This document shows, piece after piece, positions 26,680-34,441 of a stretch of 64,000 nt of DNA (positions are counted from its first letter, which is position 1; each line of letters starts with the position of its first letter). A model generated the notes under the pieces. The model worked only from the letters and a program-made list of their open reading frames with translations. It ran no database searches and was not told where the DNA came from. Position numbers and translations under genes: made by a program. Source of the DNA: Mesorhizobium sp. (GTDB lineage Bacteria > Pseudomonadota > Alphaproteobacteria > Rhizobiales > Rhizobiaceae). The DNA is taken from NCBI RefSeq assembly GCF_017306545.1, contig NZ_JAFKID010000012.1, positions 88,458 through 152,457 of the forward strand, read 5' to 3'.

Positions 26680-27879
26680 TCAGGCGGCGAGGCTTGCCGA
26701 AAGCAGGGCCAGTCCGAACAGGAAGACAAGGGCTGCGCCGCCGATCTCGATTGCGGTATGCAGGCCGCTTCCCAAACGACCGTCACCGGCGAGCCAGACG
26801 GCCCAATCTTTCGCCGTCACCGCCAGTGTCGCGAGAAGCGCCACGGTGATCGCCGTGCCGACCGACATGGCAAGCACCGACAGGATGCCGCCCGTCCACA
26901 AGCCGTTGAGGAAAGCGAAGGAGAGCACGATCAACGCACCCGAGCAGGGCCGGATGCCGACCGCCGCCACGGCCGACCAGGCGGTGCGCCAGTCGAACCG
27001 GTCGCCCGACAGCAGCGCCGGGTCCGGCGCATGGCTGTGGCCGCAATCGGCGCAGACGGTGTCCGGCGCGTGATCCTGCCCGCAGCCGAAAGCAGCGGCC
27101 GGACTGGCGTCCGGATGGTTGAGGCGGGCGCGAACCATACCGCGCCCGACAGTCGCCGGCCCGACGCGAACAGGGCCTGCCCGCACGGCCGACAGGCTGT
27201 AGGCCGGCGCGGCACCGAACAACCGTGCCAGCAACGGCCAGGCCTTCTTCCACAGCAGCCAGGCGCCGAAAGCGGTGACGAAGACGTAGCTGGCGATTTC
27301 CAGGAACCACGCGGCGTCGGTCATCGACACAGCCGTGCCGCGCAACACGAAGAAGGCCAGCAGCATCACCGCGATCGCCGTGAAGGCTTGCAGGAAGGCG
27401 GAGAGGAAGGAGAGCAGGATGCCGCGCTTCAGCGCCACCTCGTTGGCCACCATGTAGGAGGAAATGACCGCCTTGCCGTGACCGGGGCCGGCGGCGTGGA
27501 AGATGCCGTAGAGGAAGGACAGGCCGATCAGCAGACACAATTTCGTGCCGTCCTGCCGCATCGCCTTCATGGCGCCGGCCAACGCCCGGTAGAATTCCTG
27601 CTGCTTCAGGTTGATCCAGGCAAGCTGGTGGGCGAACAAGCCGGTGGTGGCCGGCATGGCGTCGTTGGTGCCGATGCCGAGCGAGCTTTGCGCATGGGCG
27701 GTGGTGGCCGCAAGCAACGCTGTGCCGACGACCACGAGCGCAGTCAGCGCCCCACCCCCACCCCTAACCCCTCCCCTCAAAGGGGAGGGGTTAGGGGTGG
27801 GGGTCTGCGACCGTCGAGGCGGCTTCGACGAAAACTTCATAACGATGCGCAACCCTTCACCCACCATCCTCGTCCACAT
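26680..27879 (-). CDS. Nickel/cobalt transporter, NicO family
   Basis: A 399-residue membrane protein of the NicO/RcnA-like family. Family motifs GIFHAAGPGHGKAVISSYMV and GIRPCSGALIVLSFAFLNG are clear. A cytoplasmic or periplasmic loop near residues 245-275 is rich in His and Cys (CGQDHAPDTVCADCGHSHAP), probably binding metal. The start at 27879 overlaps the upstream stop (TGATG). The N-terminus is odd: a signal-like segment ALTALVVVGTALLAATTAHA is preceded by TPTPNPSPLRGGVRGGGG, which is the translation of a palindromic DNA repeat. Direction of transport (uptake or export) is uncertain. Confidence 0.83.
   Translation of the reverse strand: MWTRMVGEGLRIVMKFSSKPPRRSQTPTPNPSPLRGGVRGGGGALTALVVVGTALLAATTAHAQSSLGIGTNDAMPATTGLFAHQLAWINLKQQEFYRALAGAMKAMRQDGTKLCLLIGLSFLYGIFHAAGPGHGKAVISSYMVANEVALKRGILLSFLSAFLQAFTAIAVMLLAFFVLRGTAVSMTDAAWFLEIASYVFVTAFGAWLLWKKAWPLLARLFGAAPAYSLSAVRAGPVRVGPATVGRGMVRARLNHPDASPAAAFGCGQDHAPDTVCADCGHSHAPDPALLSGDRFDWRTAWSAVAAVGIRPCSGALIVLSFAFLNGLWTGGILSVLAMSVGTAITVALLATLAVTAKDWAVWLAGDGRLGSGLHTAIEIGGAALVFLFGLALLSASLAA
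27754..27804. repeat. C-rich palindromic repeat, family D, copy 2, inside a CDS
   Basis: A 51-bp perfect palindrome (ACCCCCACCCCTAACCCCTC... with a 3-nt centre) matching the arms of the element at 12765-12858. It lies in frame within the 5' end of the NicO gene and encodes about 17 residues between the n-region and h-region of the putative signal peptide. Confidence 0.9.
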
Positions 27880-28541
27880 CACGGCTTGCAGGTCAGCTCG
27901 AGCTTGGTCGCAAAAATCTTCGACATGTCGGTGCCGGTCGGATCGTTGAAGAAGGCGTCGGTCAATGTCTTCTGGTTCTGGGCGATCGCCGTATCGGGAT
28001 CGGGGCGGATCACCTTGCGCGTGCAGGTCGCCGGCAGGCCTTCGACGGCCATGTTGGCATCCTCGGTGAAATCGATCGCCGTATAGAACGTCGGATCGTA
28101 GACGCCGAAATCGATGGTGCCGGCAAGCTTGATCGGCGTCGCCGGCTCGGATTCGAACAGCACGATCAACTGGTCGTGGTCGAAATTGGTCATCACCTGC
28201 GACGGCGCGTTCATATGCACGTCCTTGCCGTTGACAGTGACAAGCTGGAAATAGTCGTATTCGGCCAGTGAGGAAAAGATGGTGTCGGCGACATCCTTCA
28301 GTTCCGTATCGTCGAGCTTCAGGTCGGAGTTCTTGTCGAACTGCATCAGCACCGTGCTCGAAAACAGTTCGTCGAACCGCCAAAGGTGTCGCAACGCTTT
28401 CACGCTTTGGTGATCGGGGCTGAGCACAACGTCGAGACGGGCTTCGGCAAAGACATGCGGATGCGCGCCGGCCGGCATGGCGACGCCGAGTAGTGCTGCC
28501 AGCGCCGTTGTGACGCGCAAGAAGATCGTGCTCGAAATCAT
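27879..28541 (-). CDS. DUF1007 periplasmic protein, metal-transport partner
   Basis: A 220-residue exported protein with signal peptide MISSTIFLRVTTALAALLGV (cleavage near AGA-HPH). The mature protein opens HPHVFAEARLDVVL, the usual DUF1007 start, whose histidines may bind metal. An acidic stretch DKNSDLKLDDTEL resembles an EF-hand-like loop. DUF1007 genes are commonly paired with NicO transporters, as here with a one-base stop/start overlap. ATG 28541 follows AGGAG; a GTG two codons earlier overlaps that site. The role in nickel or cobalt handling is inferred from pairing. Confidence 0.82.
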   Translation of the reverse strand: MISSTIFLRVTTALAALLGVAMPAGAHPHVFAEARLDVVLSPDHQSVKALRHLWRFDELFSSTVLMQFDKNSDLKLDDTELKDVADTIFSSLAEYDYFQLVTVNGKDVHMNAPSQVMTNFDHDQLIVLFESEPATPIKLAGTIDFGVYDPTFYTAIDFTEDANMAVEGLPATCTRKVIRPDPDTAIAQNQKTLTDAFFNDPTGTDMSKIFATKLELTCKP

Positions 28542-28614
28542 CCCCACTCCTGGACCGGTCGGGACGAGGGTCGCGACAAAGCGGGCGAAATTGGGACCGC
28601 GCGACGGCGCCGCC

Positions 28615-29514
28615 TCACGCCGCCTCGCGCGCCTTGAACCATTGGGCCAGGAAATCCACGAACACCCGCACCTTGGCCGGCAGGTAGCGGCGATGCGGAT
28701 AGACGGCGAAAATGCCGCCGCCTTGCAGAATGCGGTCGTCCAGCACCGGCACCAGCCGGCCGCTCATGATTTCAGGCTGGGCGATGAAATCGGGCAGCAC
28801 CGAAAAGCCGAGTCCGGCGACGGCCGCGGCGCGGGCGGCCATCGGGCTGTTGACCTCGATCGGCCCCGAAACGGCGACGCTGGTGGTGTCGTTGTCCTCG
28901 CCGCGGAACGGCCAGTTGGCCAACCAGCGGCCGTTGGTGTCGATGATGCAGGGCAGGCGCGCAAGGTCGCGCGGCTGCGCCGGCATGCCGTGCTTTTCGA
29001 TCAGCGTCGGCGCACCGCAGATGCGCACCGAGAACGGCGCCAGCCGCTTGGCGATGAGCGACGAATTTTCCAGCCGTGAAATGCGCACGGCAAGGTCGAA
29101 CCCCTCCTCGACGAGATCGACGAAGCGATCGTCCAGGTGGATTTCCAGCACGATGTCCGGATGCTGGGCGGCGAAGTCGATCAGCGACTGGCCGATCGGC
29201 GCATCCGCGAAGGTGCGCGGCGCCGAAAGTTTTATCCGGCCACGCACATCGCCCGACGATTCGCGCACCGCGTCCGCCAGGCTGTCCACCTCGCGCACGA
29301 TCTCGGAGGCGCGGCGATAATAGGTGTGCCCGGCCTCGGTCAGCGAGAACTGGCGCGTCGTGCGGTTGAGCAGCAGGGCGCCCAGCTCGTCCTCCAGTTC
29401 GCGCACATATTTCGACAGCAGCGCCTTGGAACGGCCGATCTTGCGCGCGGCGGCGGAAAAACCTTCCGCCTCGACCACGTCGATGAAGGCGCGCATGCGG
29501 GTAAGCGTGTCCAT
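28615..29514 (-). CDS. LysR-family transcriptional regulator
   Basis: A 299-residue LysR regulator. The N-terminal winged HTH reads MRAFIDVVEAEGFSAAARKI and GRSKALLSKYVRELEDELGA, and the rest is a two-lobed effector domain. It belongs to the large AphB/CrgA-like subgroup common in rhizobia. ATG 29514 gives the standard start MDTLTRMRAF; a longer in-frame start at 29580 would add 22 atypical residues. It lies 73 bp upstream of the DUF1007 gene in the same direction, and faces away from the decarboxylase leader. Its target is not evident. Confidence 0.88.
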   Translation of the reverse strand: MDTLTRMRAFIDVVEAEGFSAAARKIGRSKALLSKYVRELEDELGALLLNRTTRQFSLTEAGHTYYRRASEIVREVDSLADAVRESSGDVRGRIKLSAPRTFADAPIGQSLIDFAAQHPDIVLEIHLDDRFVDLVEEGFDLAVRISRLENSSLIAKRLAPFSVRICGAPTLIEKHGMPAQPRDLARLPCIIDTNGRWLANWPFRGEDNDTTSVAVSGPIEVNSPMAARAAAVAGLGFSVLPDFIAQPEIMSGRLVPVLDDRILQGGGIFAVYPHRRYLPAKVRVFVDFLAQWFKAREAA

Positions 29515-29741
29515 GCGAATCAGTTCCTTGCCGCGACCGGATACGGTCGCCCTACAACGAAGAAGCCTGCTATTCTCCATGCGCGCCGCAAATTCCCGAA
29601 ACCTGGAAATAACGGAACGAAATCAGAGGCCTGCACTCAATTGACCGCGGTGTAACGCCGGCTTTGGCGTTCTCCCAGCGGATACAATCGCCGCAGGATT
29701 GTTCGCTGTCGCGATTTTTTCAACCCGGCCCGAGATTTTAA

Positions 29742-29770
29742 TTGATTGTGAAGGGTGATCTTCTTATATC
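29742..29770 (+). promoter_or_regulatory. Promoter of the decarboxylase leader
   Basis: TTGATT (29742-29747), a 17-nt spacer and TATATC (29765-29770), in a locally AT-rich stretch. Transcription would start near 29776, giving a leader of about 430 nt. Confidence 0.65.
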
Positions 29771-29775
29771 GCCGC

Positions 29776-30207
29776 TTGCCCAAAGTCGCACGTGCCTGTG
29801 GGCGTCCCCCGATCCTCGAAACGGCGAGGCAATCGGGACGGTACCCGGGAAGTAACGAGCCCGGTCGGATGAGCGGCCAACCGCATATCCGAGGACGCCT
29901 TGAAGCAACGACGGTGCGGGCCTTTCTGGTGTCTCCCGGACGTCCATAGACCGGGGTTACTGAAGAGGCACACCCTCATTGCCGGCAGTGCGGTTGGGAT
30001 TTCCCATCCAAGCCAAGGCAGACAAAGCGGATCGTGGCCGGGCGGCCATGCTCCATCGCCGCGGGACGGCGAAGCGCGGGTCCGGCGTCTCCACCGGCAG
30101 GCTCCGCGAAAAGTCATCCCGCCTTTGTTTGACCCGCGTGTCCGCGAGGCCGAGTGCCCGCGCGCGCAGCCTTGATGACGCGCCGACAGGCGCGATGGGA
30201 GTGACCG
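29776..30207 (+). ncRNA. speF-type structured 5' leader of the decarboxylase mRNA
   Basis: The untranslated stretch before the decarboxylase is ~430 nt, far beyond a normal leader, and rich in hairpins. One long stem runs from CGTCCC (29803) to GGGACG (29840) with inner CGAT/ATCG and CCTCG/CGAGG pairs. A hairpin CGCGCC-GACA-GGCGCG (30179-30194) ends three bases before the Shine-Dalgarno GGGAG. A possible 26-codon upstream frame lies at 29869-29949. Alphaproteobacterial ornithine decarboxylase genes are known to carry the ~400-nt speF RNA motif here; I assign it by position, length and folding, not by a covariance search. Confidence 0.68.
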
Positions 30208-31341
30208 ATGGCAACCCAGCGCATCCTCGATTTCCTCTCCACCCGACGTCCCAGCGGCCCGTGCCTTGTGGTCGACCTCGACGTCGTCCGCGACAATTTC
30301 CACGCTTTCCGCAAGGCCCTGCCGGAATCCAAGATCTACTACGCGGTGAAGGCCAATCCCGCGCCGGAGATCCTGCGCCTGCTCGCCTCGCTCGGCTCGT
30401 CCTTCGACACCGCTTCGGTCGCCGAGATCGAGATGGCGCTGGACGCCGGCGCGCCGGCCGAGCGCATCAGCTACGGCAACACCATCAAGAAGGAGCGCGA
30501 CGTCGCCCGCGCCTACGAGCTCGGCATCCGCCTGTTCGCGGTCGATTGCCTGGAAGAGGTCGAGAAGGTGGCGCGCGCCGCCCCCGGCTCCAAAGTCTTC
30601 TGCCGCGTGCTGACCGACGGCGAAGGCGCCGAATGGCCGCTGTCGCGCAAATTCGGCTGTGTGCCGGCGATGGCGGTCGACGTGCTCCGCCACGCCGCCG
30701 GCCTCGGGCTGGACGCTTACGGCGTGTCCTTCCACGTCGGCTCGCAGCAGACCGACCTCGATGCCTGGGACCGTGCGCTGGCCGACGCCAGGCAGGTCTT
30801 CTCGACGCTGGCCGACGAAGGCATCGTGCTGAAGATGGTCAACATGGGCGGCGGCTTCCCGACGCGCTACCTGAAGGACGTGCCGGCGGCGCAGGCCTAT
30901 GGCGAGGCGATCTTCGGCGCGCTGTCGAAGCATTTCGGCAACCGCATTCCCGAGACGATCATCGAGCCGGGCCGCGGCATGGTCGGCAATGCCGGCGTCA
31001 TCAAGTCGGAAGTCGTGCTGATCTCGAAGAAGGCGGACAACGACAACGTGCGCTGGGTCTATCTCGATATCGGCAAGTTCGGCGGCCTCGCCGAGACGAT
31101 GGACGAGGCGATCCGCTACCCGATCGTCACCGGGCGCGATGCCGATGACAAGGCGCCATGCGTGCTCGCCGGTCCGACCTGCGATTCGGCCGACGTCATG
31201 TATGAGAAGACGCCCTACCCGCTGCCCCTGTCGCTGACCATCGGCGACGAGGTGCTGATCGAAGGCACCGGCGCCTACACCACCACCTACTCGGCGGTGG
31301 CCTTTAACGGCTTCGAGCCTCTCCGATCCTACGTGATCTGA
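30208..31341 (+). CDS. Ornithine/lysine decarboxylase, alanine-racemase fold
   Basis: A 377-residue PLP enzyme of fold type III that makes putrescine (or cadaverine) from ornithine (or lysine). Schiff-base Lys48 is in YYAVKANPAP. FHVGSQ, NMGGGFPTRY and IIEPGRGMVGNAG bind the cofactor phosphate and ring. GPTCDSADVMYE carries the catalytic cysteine from the partner subunit, and GTGAYTTTYS closes the site. Length and motifs fit the bacterial eukaryote-like ODC/LDC group rather than DapC-type diaminopimelate decarboxylase. The long structured leader suggests polyamine-responsive control. Confidence 0.9.
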   Translation: MATQRILDFLSTRRPSGPCLVVDLDVVRDNFHAFRKALPESKIYYAVKANPAPEILRLLASLGSSFDTASVAEIEMALDAGAPAERISYGNTIKKERDVARAYELGIRLFAVDCLEEVEKVARAAPGSKVFCRVLTDGEGAEWPLSRKFGCVPAMAVDVLRHAAGLGLDAYGVSFHVGSQQTDLDAWDRALADARQVFSTLADEGIVLKMVNMGGGFPTRYLKDVPAAQAYGEAIFGALSKHFGNRIPETIIEPGRGMVGNAGVIKSEVVLISKKADNDNVRWVYLDIGKFGGLAETMDEAIRYPIVTGRDADDKAPCVLAGPTCDSADVMYEKTPYPLPLSLTIGDEVLIEGTGAYTTTYSAVAFNGFEPLRSYVI

Positions 31342-31360
31342 AGACTCACGTCTTCAGATC
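31335..31360 (+). terminator. Perfect hairpin overlapping the decarboxylase stop
   Basis: GATCTGAAGAC (31335-31345) pairs perfectly with GTCTTCAGATC (31350-31360) around a 4-nt loop, and covers the TGA stop at 31339-31341. There is no adjacent T-run, so it may protect the 3' end or act with Rho rather than as a simple intrinsic terminator. Confidence 0.5.
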
Positions 31361-31487
31361 ACCCGGCAGGGCGGCGTTTTTAGTCGCGCATGATCCTACC
31401 TCGGCCGTTGGCCTCGGATACATGCGCCGGCCGCCACCCTCCGGTTCGCTTGTGGAAGAAAAACTCCGCTCGTGAAGGATCACGGAC

Positions 31488-32060
31488 ATGGAATTCGCAG
31501 AAATCCAAACGGCCGCCCAACCGGCCTTCATCATCACCGCCGAGACCGCCGCTGACATTGCCGCGCGCGAGGCGCTGCTCGACCGCGCCATGGGGCCGGG
31601 GCGGAAGAAGAAGTCGTCGGAGAAGCTACGGCGCGGCCGCCGGCCGTCCGAAGGGCTGGCCTTCATCGCACGCGATGCGGCGGGCGCAATCGTCGGCACG
31701 GTCAGGCTGTGGGATGTTAGGCTTGGCGAAAACGGACCAAAGGCCCTTCTCCTCGGCCCGCTCGCTGTCGAACCGTCGTTGAAGAGCGCCGGCATCGGCT
31801 CGGCGCTGATGCGCCATGCCATAACCGAGGCTGCGCGGCTCGGGCACAAGGCAATCCTGCTGGTCGGCGATGCGCCCTATTACAGCCGTTTCGGTTTCTC
31901 CTCGCAGAAAACCGGAGCGCTCGCCATGCCGGGTCCCTACGAGCGCCATCGGCTGCTGGCGCTGGAACTCGCGCCCGGCACGCTCGACGGCGCGCACGGC
32001 ACCATCCGCCCGGCAGGCCGGAAGGCGACGAGGCCTGCACGAATGCGGCTGATCGCCTGA
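31488..32060 (+). CDS. GNAT-family N-acetyltransferase
   Basis: A 190-residue acetyltransferase. The acetyl-CoA-binding segment LGPLAVEPSLKSAGIGSALM matches GNAT motif A (V-x-P-x-x-x-x-x-G-I-G), and VGDAPYYSRFGFSSQKTG matches the YhbS/Eis-like type, where GDxxYYxRFGF is typical. Residues 30-45 (PGRKKKSSEKLRRGRRPSEG) are strongly basic. The acceptor substrate cannot be told. It converges on the SCP2 gene over a shared terminator. Confidence 0.88.
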   Translation: MEFAEIQTAAQPAFIITAETAADIAAREALLDRAMGPGRKKKSSEKLRRGRRPSEGLAFIARDAAGAIVGTVRLWDVRLGENGPKALLLGPLAVEPSLKSAGIGSALMRHAITEAARLGHKAILLVGDAPYYSRFGFSSQKTGALAMPGPYERHRLLALELAPGTLDGAHGTIRPAGRKATRPARMRLIA

Positions 32061-32081
32061 GACAGCCTTCCTGAAACAAAA

Positions 32082-32106
32082 GGCGCAGCGGTCCGGCCGC
32101 TGCGCC
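32082..32106. terminator. Bidirectional terminator between GNAT and SCP2 genes
   Basis: A 10-bp stem GGCGCAGCGG (32082-32091) with CCGCTGCGCC (32097-32106), 5-nt loop, flanked by AAAA on the left and TTT on the right, so it can serve both convergent genes. Confidence 0.75.
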
Positions 32107-32131
32107 TTTCTGCATAAAACAGGCCTGTGGT

Positions 32132-32416
32132 TCAGCCGATCAACTGGCTGAGCGCCATGGCGACCGACATGTCGCCCTCGATCTTCAGCTTGCCGGTCAT
32201 GAACGCCATGGTCGGGTTGAGGTCCCCGGCGATCAGCGATTCCAGGTCGTCCAGCGAAAGCTTGATGGTGCAGTCGGCCGGACCATCGGTGGTGGAGACG
32301 GTCGCGCCGTCGATGACGATGACGCCGTCGGCGCCGGTATCGAACTTCACCGACCGGTCGAAGCCGGCGCTGGCGACCTGCGCCTTGAGCCTGTCTGCAA
32401 TATCCTGAACGCCCAT
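32132..32416 (-). CDS. SCP2 sterol-binding domain protein
   Basis: A 94-residue single-domain protein of the sterol carrier protein 2 fold, which binds lipids or acyl-CoA in a hydrophobic tunnel. Typical features are GVIVIDGATVSTTDGPADCTI, LDDLESLIAGDLNPTMAFMTGKLKIEGDM and the C-terminal ALSQLIG. ATG 32416 follows GAGGAG and gives the normal length; a longer in-frame start is not needed. It lies beside a LiuR-like palindrome, which fits a lipid or branched-chain acyl-CoA context. Confidence 0.88.
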   Translation of the reverse strand: MGVQDIADRLKAQVASAGFDRSVKFDTGADGVIVIDGATVSTTDGPADCTIKLSLDDLESLIAGDLNPTMAFMTGKLKIEGDMSVAMALSQLIG

Positions 32417-32535
32417 GCTGGGACTCCTCGTCTCTTGCGCTGTCATGCGCGCTGTTGTTTGCCGGACTTTGCCGATCCGGCCCGGCATGGCAAGCCTTTC
32501 GCCATGCCGTCCGTCGCTTTTCGTATAGATCTAGA

Positions 32536-32551
32536 TTGACGTTAACGTCAA
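32536..32551. promoter_or_regulatory. 16-bp palindromic operator, LiuR-like
   Basis: TTGACGTTAACGTCAA is perfectly symmetric and lies between the divergent SCP2 and methyltransferase genes. It resembles the reported motif of LiuR, a MerR-family regulator of branched-chain amino acid and acyl-CoA breakdown in proteobacteria (TTTACGTTAACGTAAA-like). No liuR gene is in this window. Confidence 0.55.
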
Positions 32552-32642
32552 CGTCATTGAAACGCGGCAAACGGAGGAGAATCTTCCCTGCCGAGCCGCC
32601 GGCCGCGGCATGCGCCGTCCGGACTTCTGCTATAAGGCGCCT

Positions 32643-33335
32643 ATGCCGCCTGCCCCGCACACCGTCGATCCGTCGCGCTTCATCGCCGAGAAACTGCCGC
32701 TGGCGGCCGTCCCGTCCGTGCCCGGGATCCGCTTGCATATGGCAACCCCTGCAAGCGGCCTGCGCCGCATGCTGGAGGCAGCCGGCCAACTTGGTTCGCC
32801 CTATTGGGCCTATCCCTGGGCCGGCGGCGCAGTGCTCGCGCGCTTCATTCTCGACCGGCCGCAAACCGTTGCCGGGCGGCGGGTGCTCGATCTCGGCTCA
32901 GGCTCCGGCCTCGTCGCCATAGCCGCGGCCAAGGCCGGCGCCGCAAGCGTCATCGCCGCCGATCCCGACCGCAACGCCATGGCGGCGCTACGGCTCAACG
33001 CCGCCGCGAACGACGTCGAGATCGAGGCATCGGCACGCGACGTGACCGCCGGGTCGCCGCCGGACGTCGATATGGTTCTCGCCGGCGATGTTTTCTACGA
33101 GGCGAAGCTGGCTGCGCGCGTCACGGCTTTTCTCGACCGTTGCCTTGCAGCCGGCATTCCGGCGCTGGTCGGCGATCCTGGCCGCGCGCCCTTGCCCCGG
33201 CGCCGCATGCGGTTGTTGGCCGAATACGCGGTGGCCGATTTCGGCGCCGCAGCGCGAGGCGGAGAAACGCCGGCTTTCGTCTTTGTCTTCGAGCCCGACG
33301 CATCGACCGGAAAAACGGCCGGCGCCTCCGGATGA
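32643..33335 (+). CDS. SAM-dependent protein methyltransferase, ETFB-KMT-like
   Basis: A 230-residue class I methyltransferase. SAM binding is by VLDLGSGSGLVAIAAAKAGA, the acidic ribose-binding residue lies in VIAADPD, and the post-motif is DMVLAGDVFYE (D-x-F-Y-E type). The segment PYWAYPWAGGAVLARFIL resembles the 7-beta-strand lysine methyltransferase family that includes mitochondrial and Agrobacterium ETF-beta methyltransferases. A likely target is thus the electron transfer flavoprotein beta subunit, which links it to acyl-CoA oxidation; this is family-based. The ATG at 32643 is preferred over an in-frame start 11 codons upstream. Confidence 0.82.
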   Translation: MPPAPHTVDPSRFIAEKLPLAAVPSVPGIRLHMATPASGLRRMLEAAGQLGSPYWAYPWAGGAVLARFILDRPQTVAGRRVLDLGSGSGLVAIAAAKAGAASVIAADPDRNAMAALRLNAAANDVEIEASARDVTAGSPPDVDMVLAGDVFYEAKLAARVTAFLDRCLAAGIPALVGDPGRAPLPRRRMRLLAEYAVADFGAAARGGETPAFVFVFEPDASTGKTAGASG

Positions 33336-33353
33336 TCCTCTGTTCGCCGGCCC

Positions 33354-34424
33354 TCAGTGCAGAACCAGCACGTCCCCGGACGAAAAGCTGATCTCGGCCT
33401 TGTCACCCACCACAGGCGGCGGGGTCGAGGAGTTGTTGAAGGTGTCGAGCGAAATCTGCTTGCCGCCGACGCCGATCCGCACCCGGATGACGGAGCCGAG
33501 GAAATGCACGTCCGTGATCTCGCCGGCAAGCCGGCTGTCGTTGCCAGGGCGCGCGCCCAGCGCGATCGCCTCGGGCCGAAGCGCGAGCGACAGCGTATCG
33601 CCGGTCTTCGAGCCGTTGAGTTTGCCCGCCAGCGCCAGTTCCTGGCTGGCGACCCGCACCTTGCCGCTGCCGGCGTCGGCCACCGTGCCTTCCAGCACGT
33701 TGAGCGTGCCGACGAAGTTGGCGACGAACTTGGTCGCCGGTCGGTTGTAGATCTCGAACGGCGTGCCGACCTGCTCGGCCTTGCCGCCGTACATCACCGC
33801 GATGCGGTCGGAGATCGACAGCGCTTCCTCCTGGTCGTGGGTGACGAAGATGGTGGTGATGCCGAGTTCCTTCTGGATGGCACGGATTTCCTCGCGCAGC
33901 GACACGCGCACCTTGGCGTCGAGCGCCGACAGCGGCTCGTCGAGCAGGAGCAGCTTCGGTTTCGGTGCCAGCGCGCGCGCCAACGCGATGCGCTGCTGCT
34001 GGCCGCCGGAAAGCTGGTAGGGATAGCGGTCGCCGTATTCGCTCACCGGCAGCTTGATCAATTCCAGCATCTCGCCGACACGCCTGTCGGCTTCGGCCTT
34101 CGGCACGCCGCCGACCTTGAGGCCGAAGGCGACGTTCTGCGCCACCGTCAGGTTGGGAAACAGCGCATAGGCCTGGAACACCATGCCGACATTGCGCTGG
34201 TTGGGCTTCAGCCGCGTCACGTCCTTGTCGCCGACGACGATCTGGCCGGCGCTCGGCTCCTCGAAGCCCGCGACCATCCTGAGCACCGTCGTCTTGCCGC
34301 AGCCGGAAGGCCCGAGGAAGGAGACGAACTCGCCGCGCGCCACGTCGAGGTTGAAGTCGTCGACGACGGTGACGGACCCGAAAGTCTTGGAGATGTTCTT
34401 GATGGAGAGGAACGTGTCTGACAT
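33354..34424 (-). CDS. ABC transporter ATP-binding protein, PotA/FbpC type
   Basis: A 356-residue ATPase: Walker A GPSGCGKTTV, LSGGQQQRIALARALAPKP signature, Walker B LLLLDEPLSALDAKVR, switch VTHDQEEALSIS, and a C-terminal TOBE domain ending in SSGDVLVLH. This type drives uptake of polyamines, ferric iron or 2-aminoethylphosphonate. ATG 34424 is two codons after a possible GTG; GGAAAG precedes it. It is the last gene of the four-gene importer operon, and its 3' end nearly meets the methyltransferase gene. Confidence 0.92.
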   Translation of the reverse strand: MSDTFLSIKNISKTFGSVTVVDDFNLDVARGEFVSFLGPSGCGKTTVLRMVAGFEEPSAGQIVVGDKDVTRLKPNQRNVGMVFQAYALFPNLTVAQNVAFGLKVGGVPKAEADRRVGEMLELIKLPVSEYGDRYPYQLSGGQQQRIALARALAPKPKLLLLDEPLSALDAKVRVSLREEIRAIQKELGITTIFVTHDQEEALSISDRIAVMYGGKAEQVGTPFEIYNRPATKFVANFVGTLNVLEGTVADAGSGKVRVASQELALAGKLNGSKTGDTLSLALRPEAIALGARPGNDSRLAGEITDVHFLGSVIRVRIGVGGKQISLDTFNNSSTPPPVVGDKAEISFSSGDVLVLH

Positions 34425-34441
34425 GGGCACTTTCCGGCTGT

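Noticed and set aside
25567-28086. An 839-codon open frame on the plus strand
   Set aside because: Antisense across three minus-strand genes (DMT transporter, NicO, DUF1007); the translation is repetitive Arg/Gln/Asp-rich sequence.
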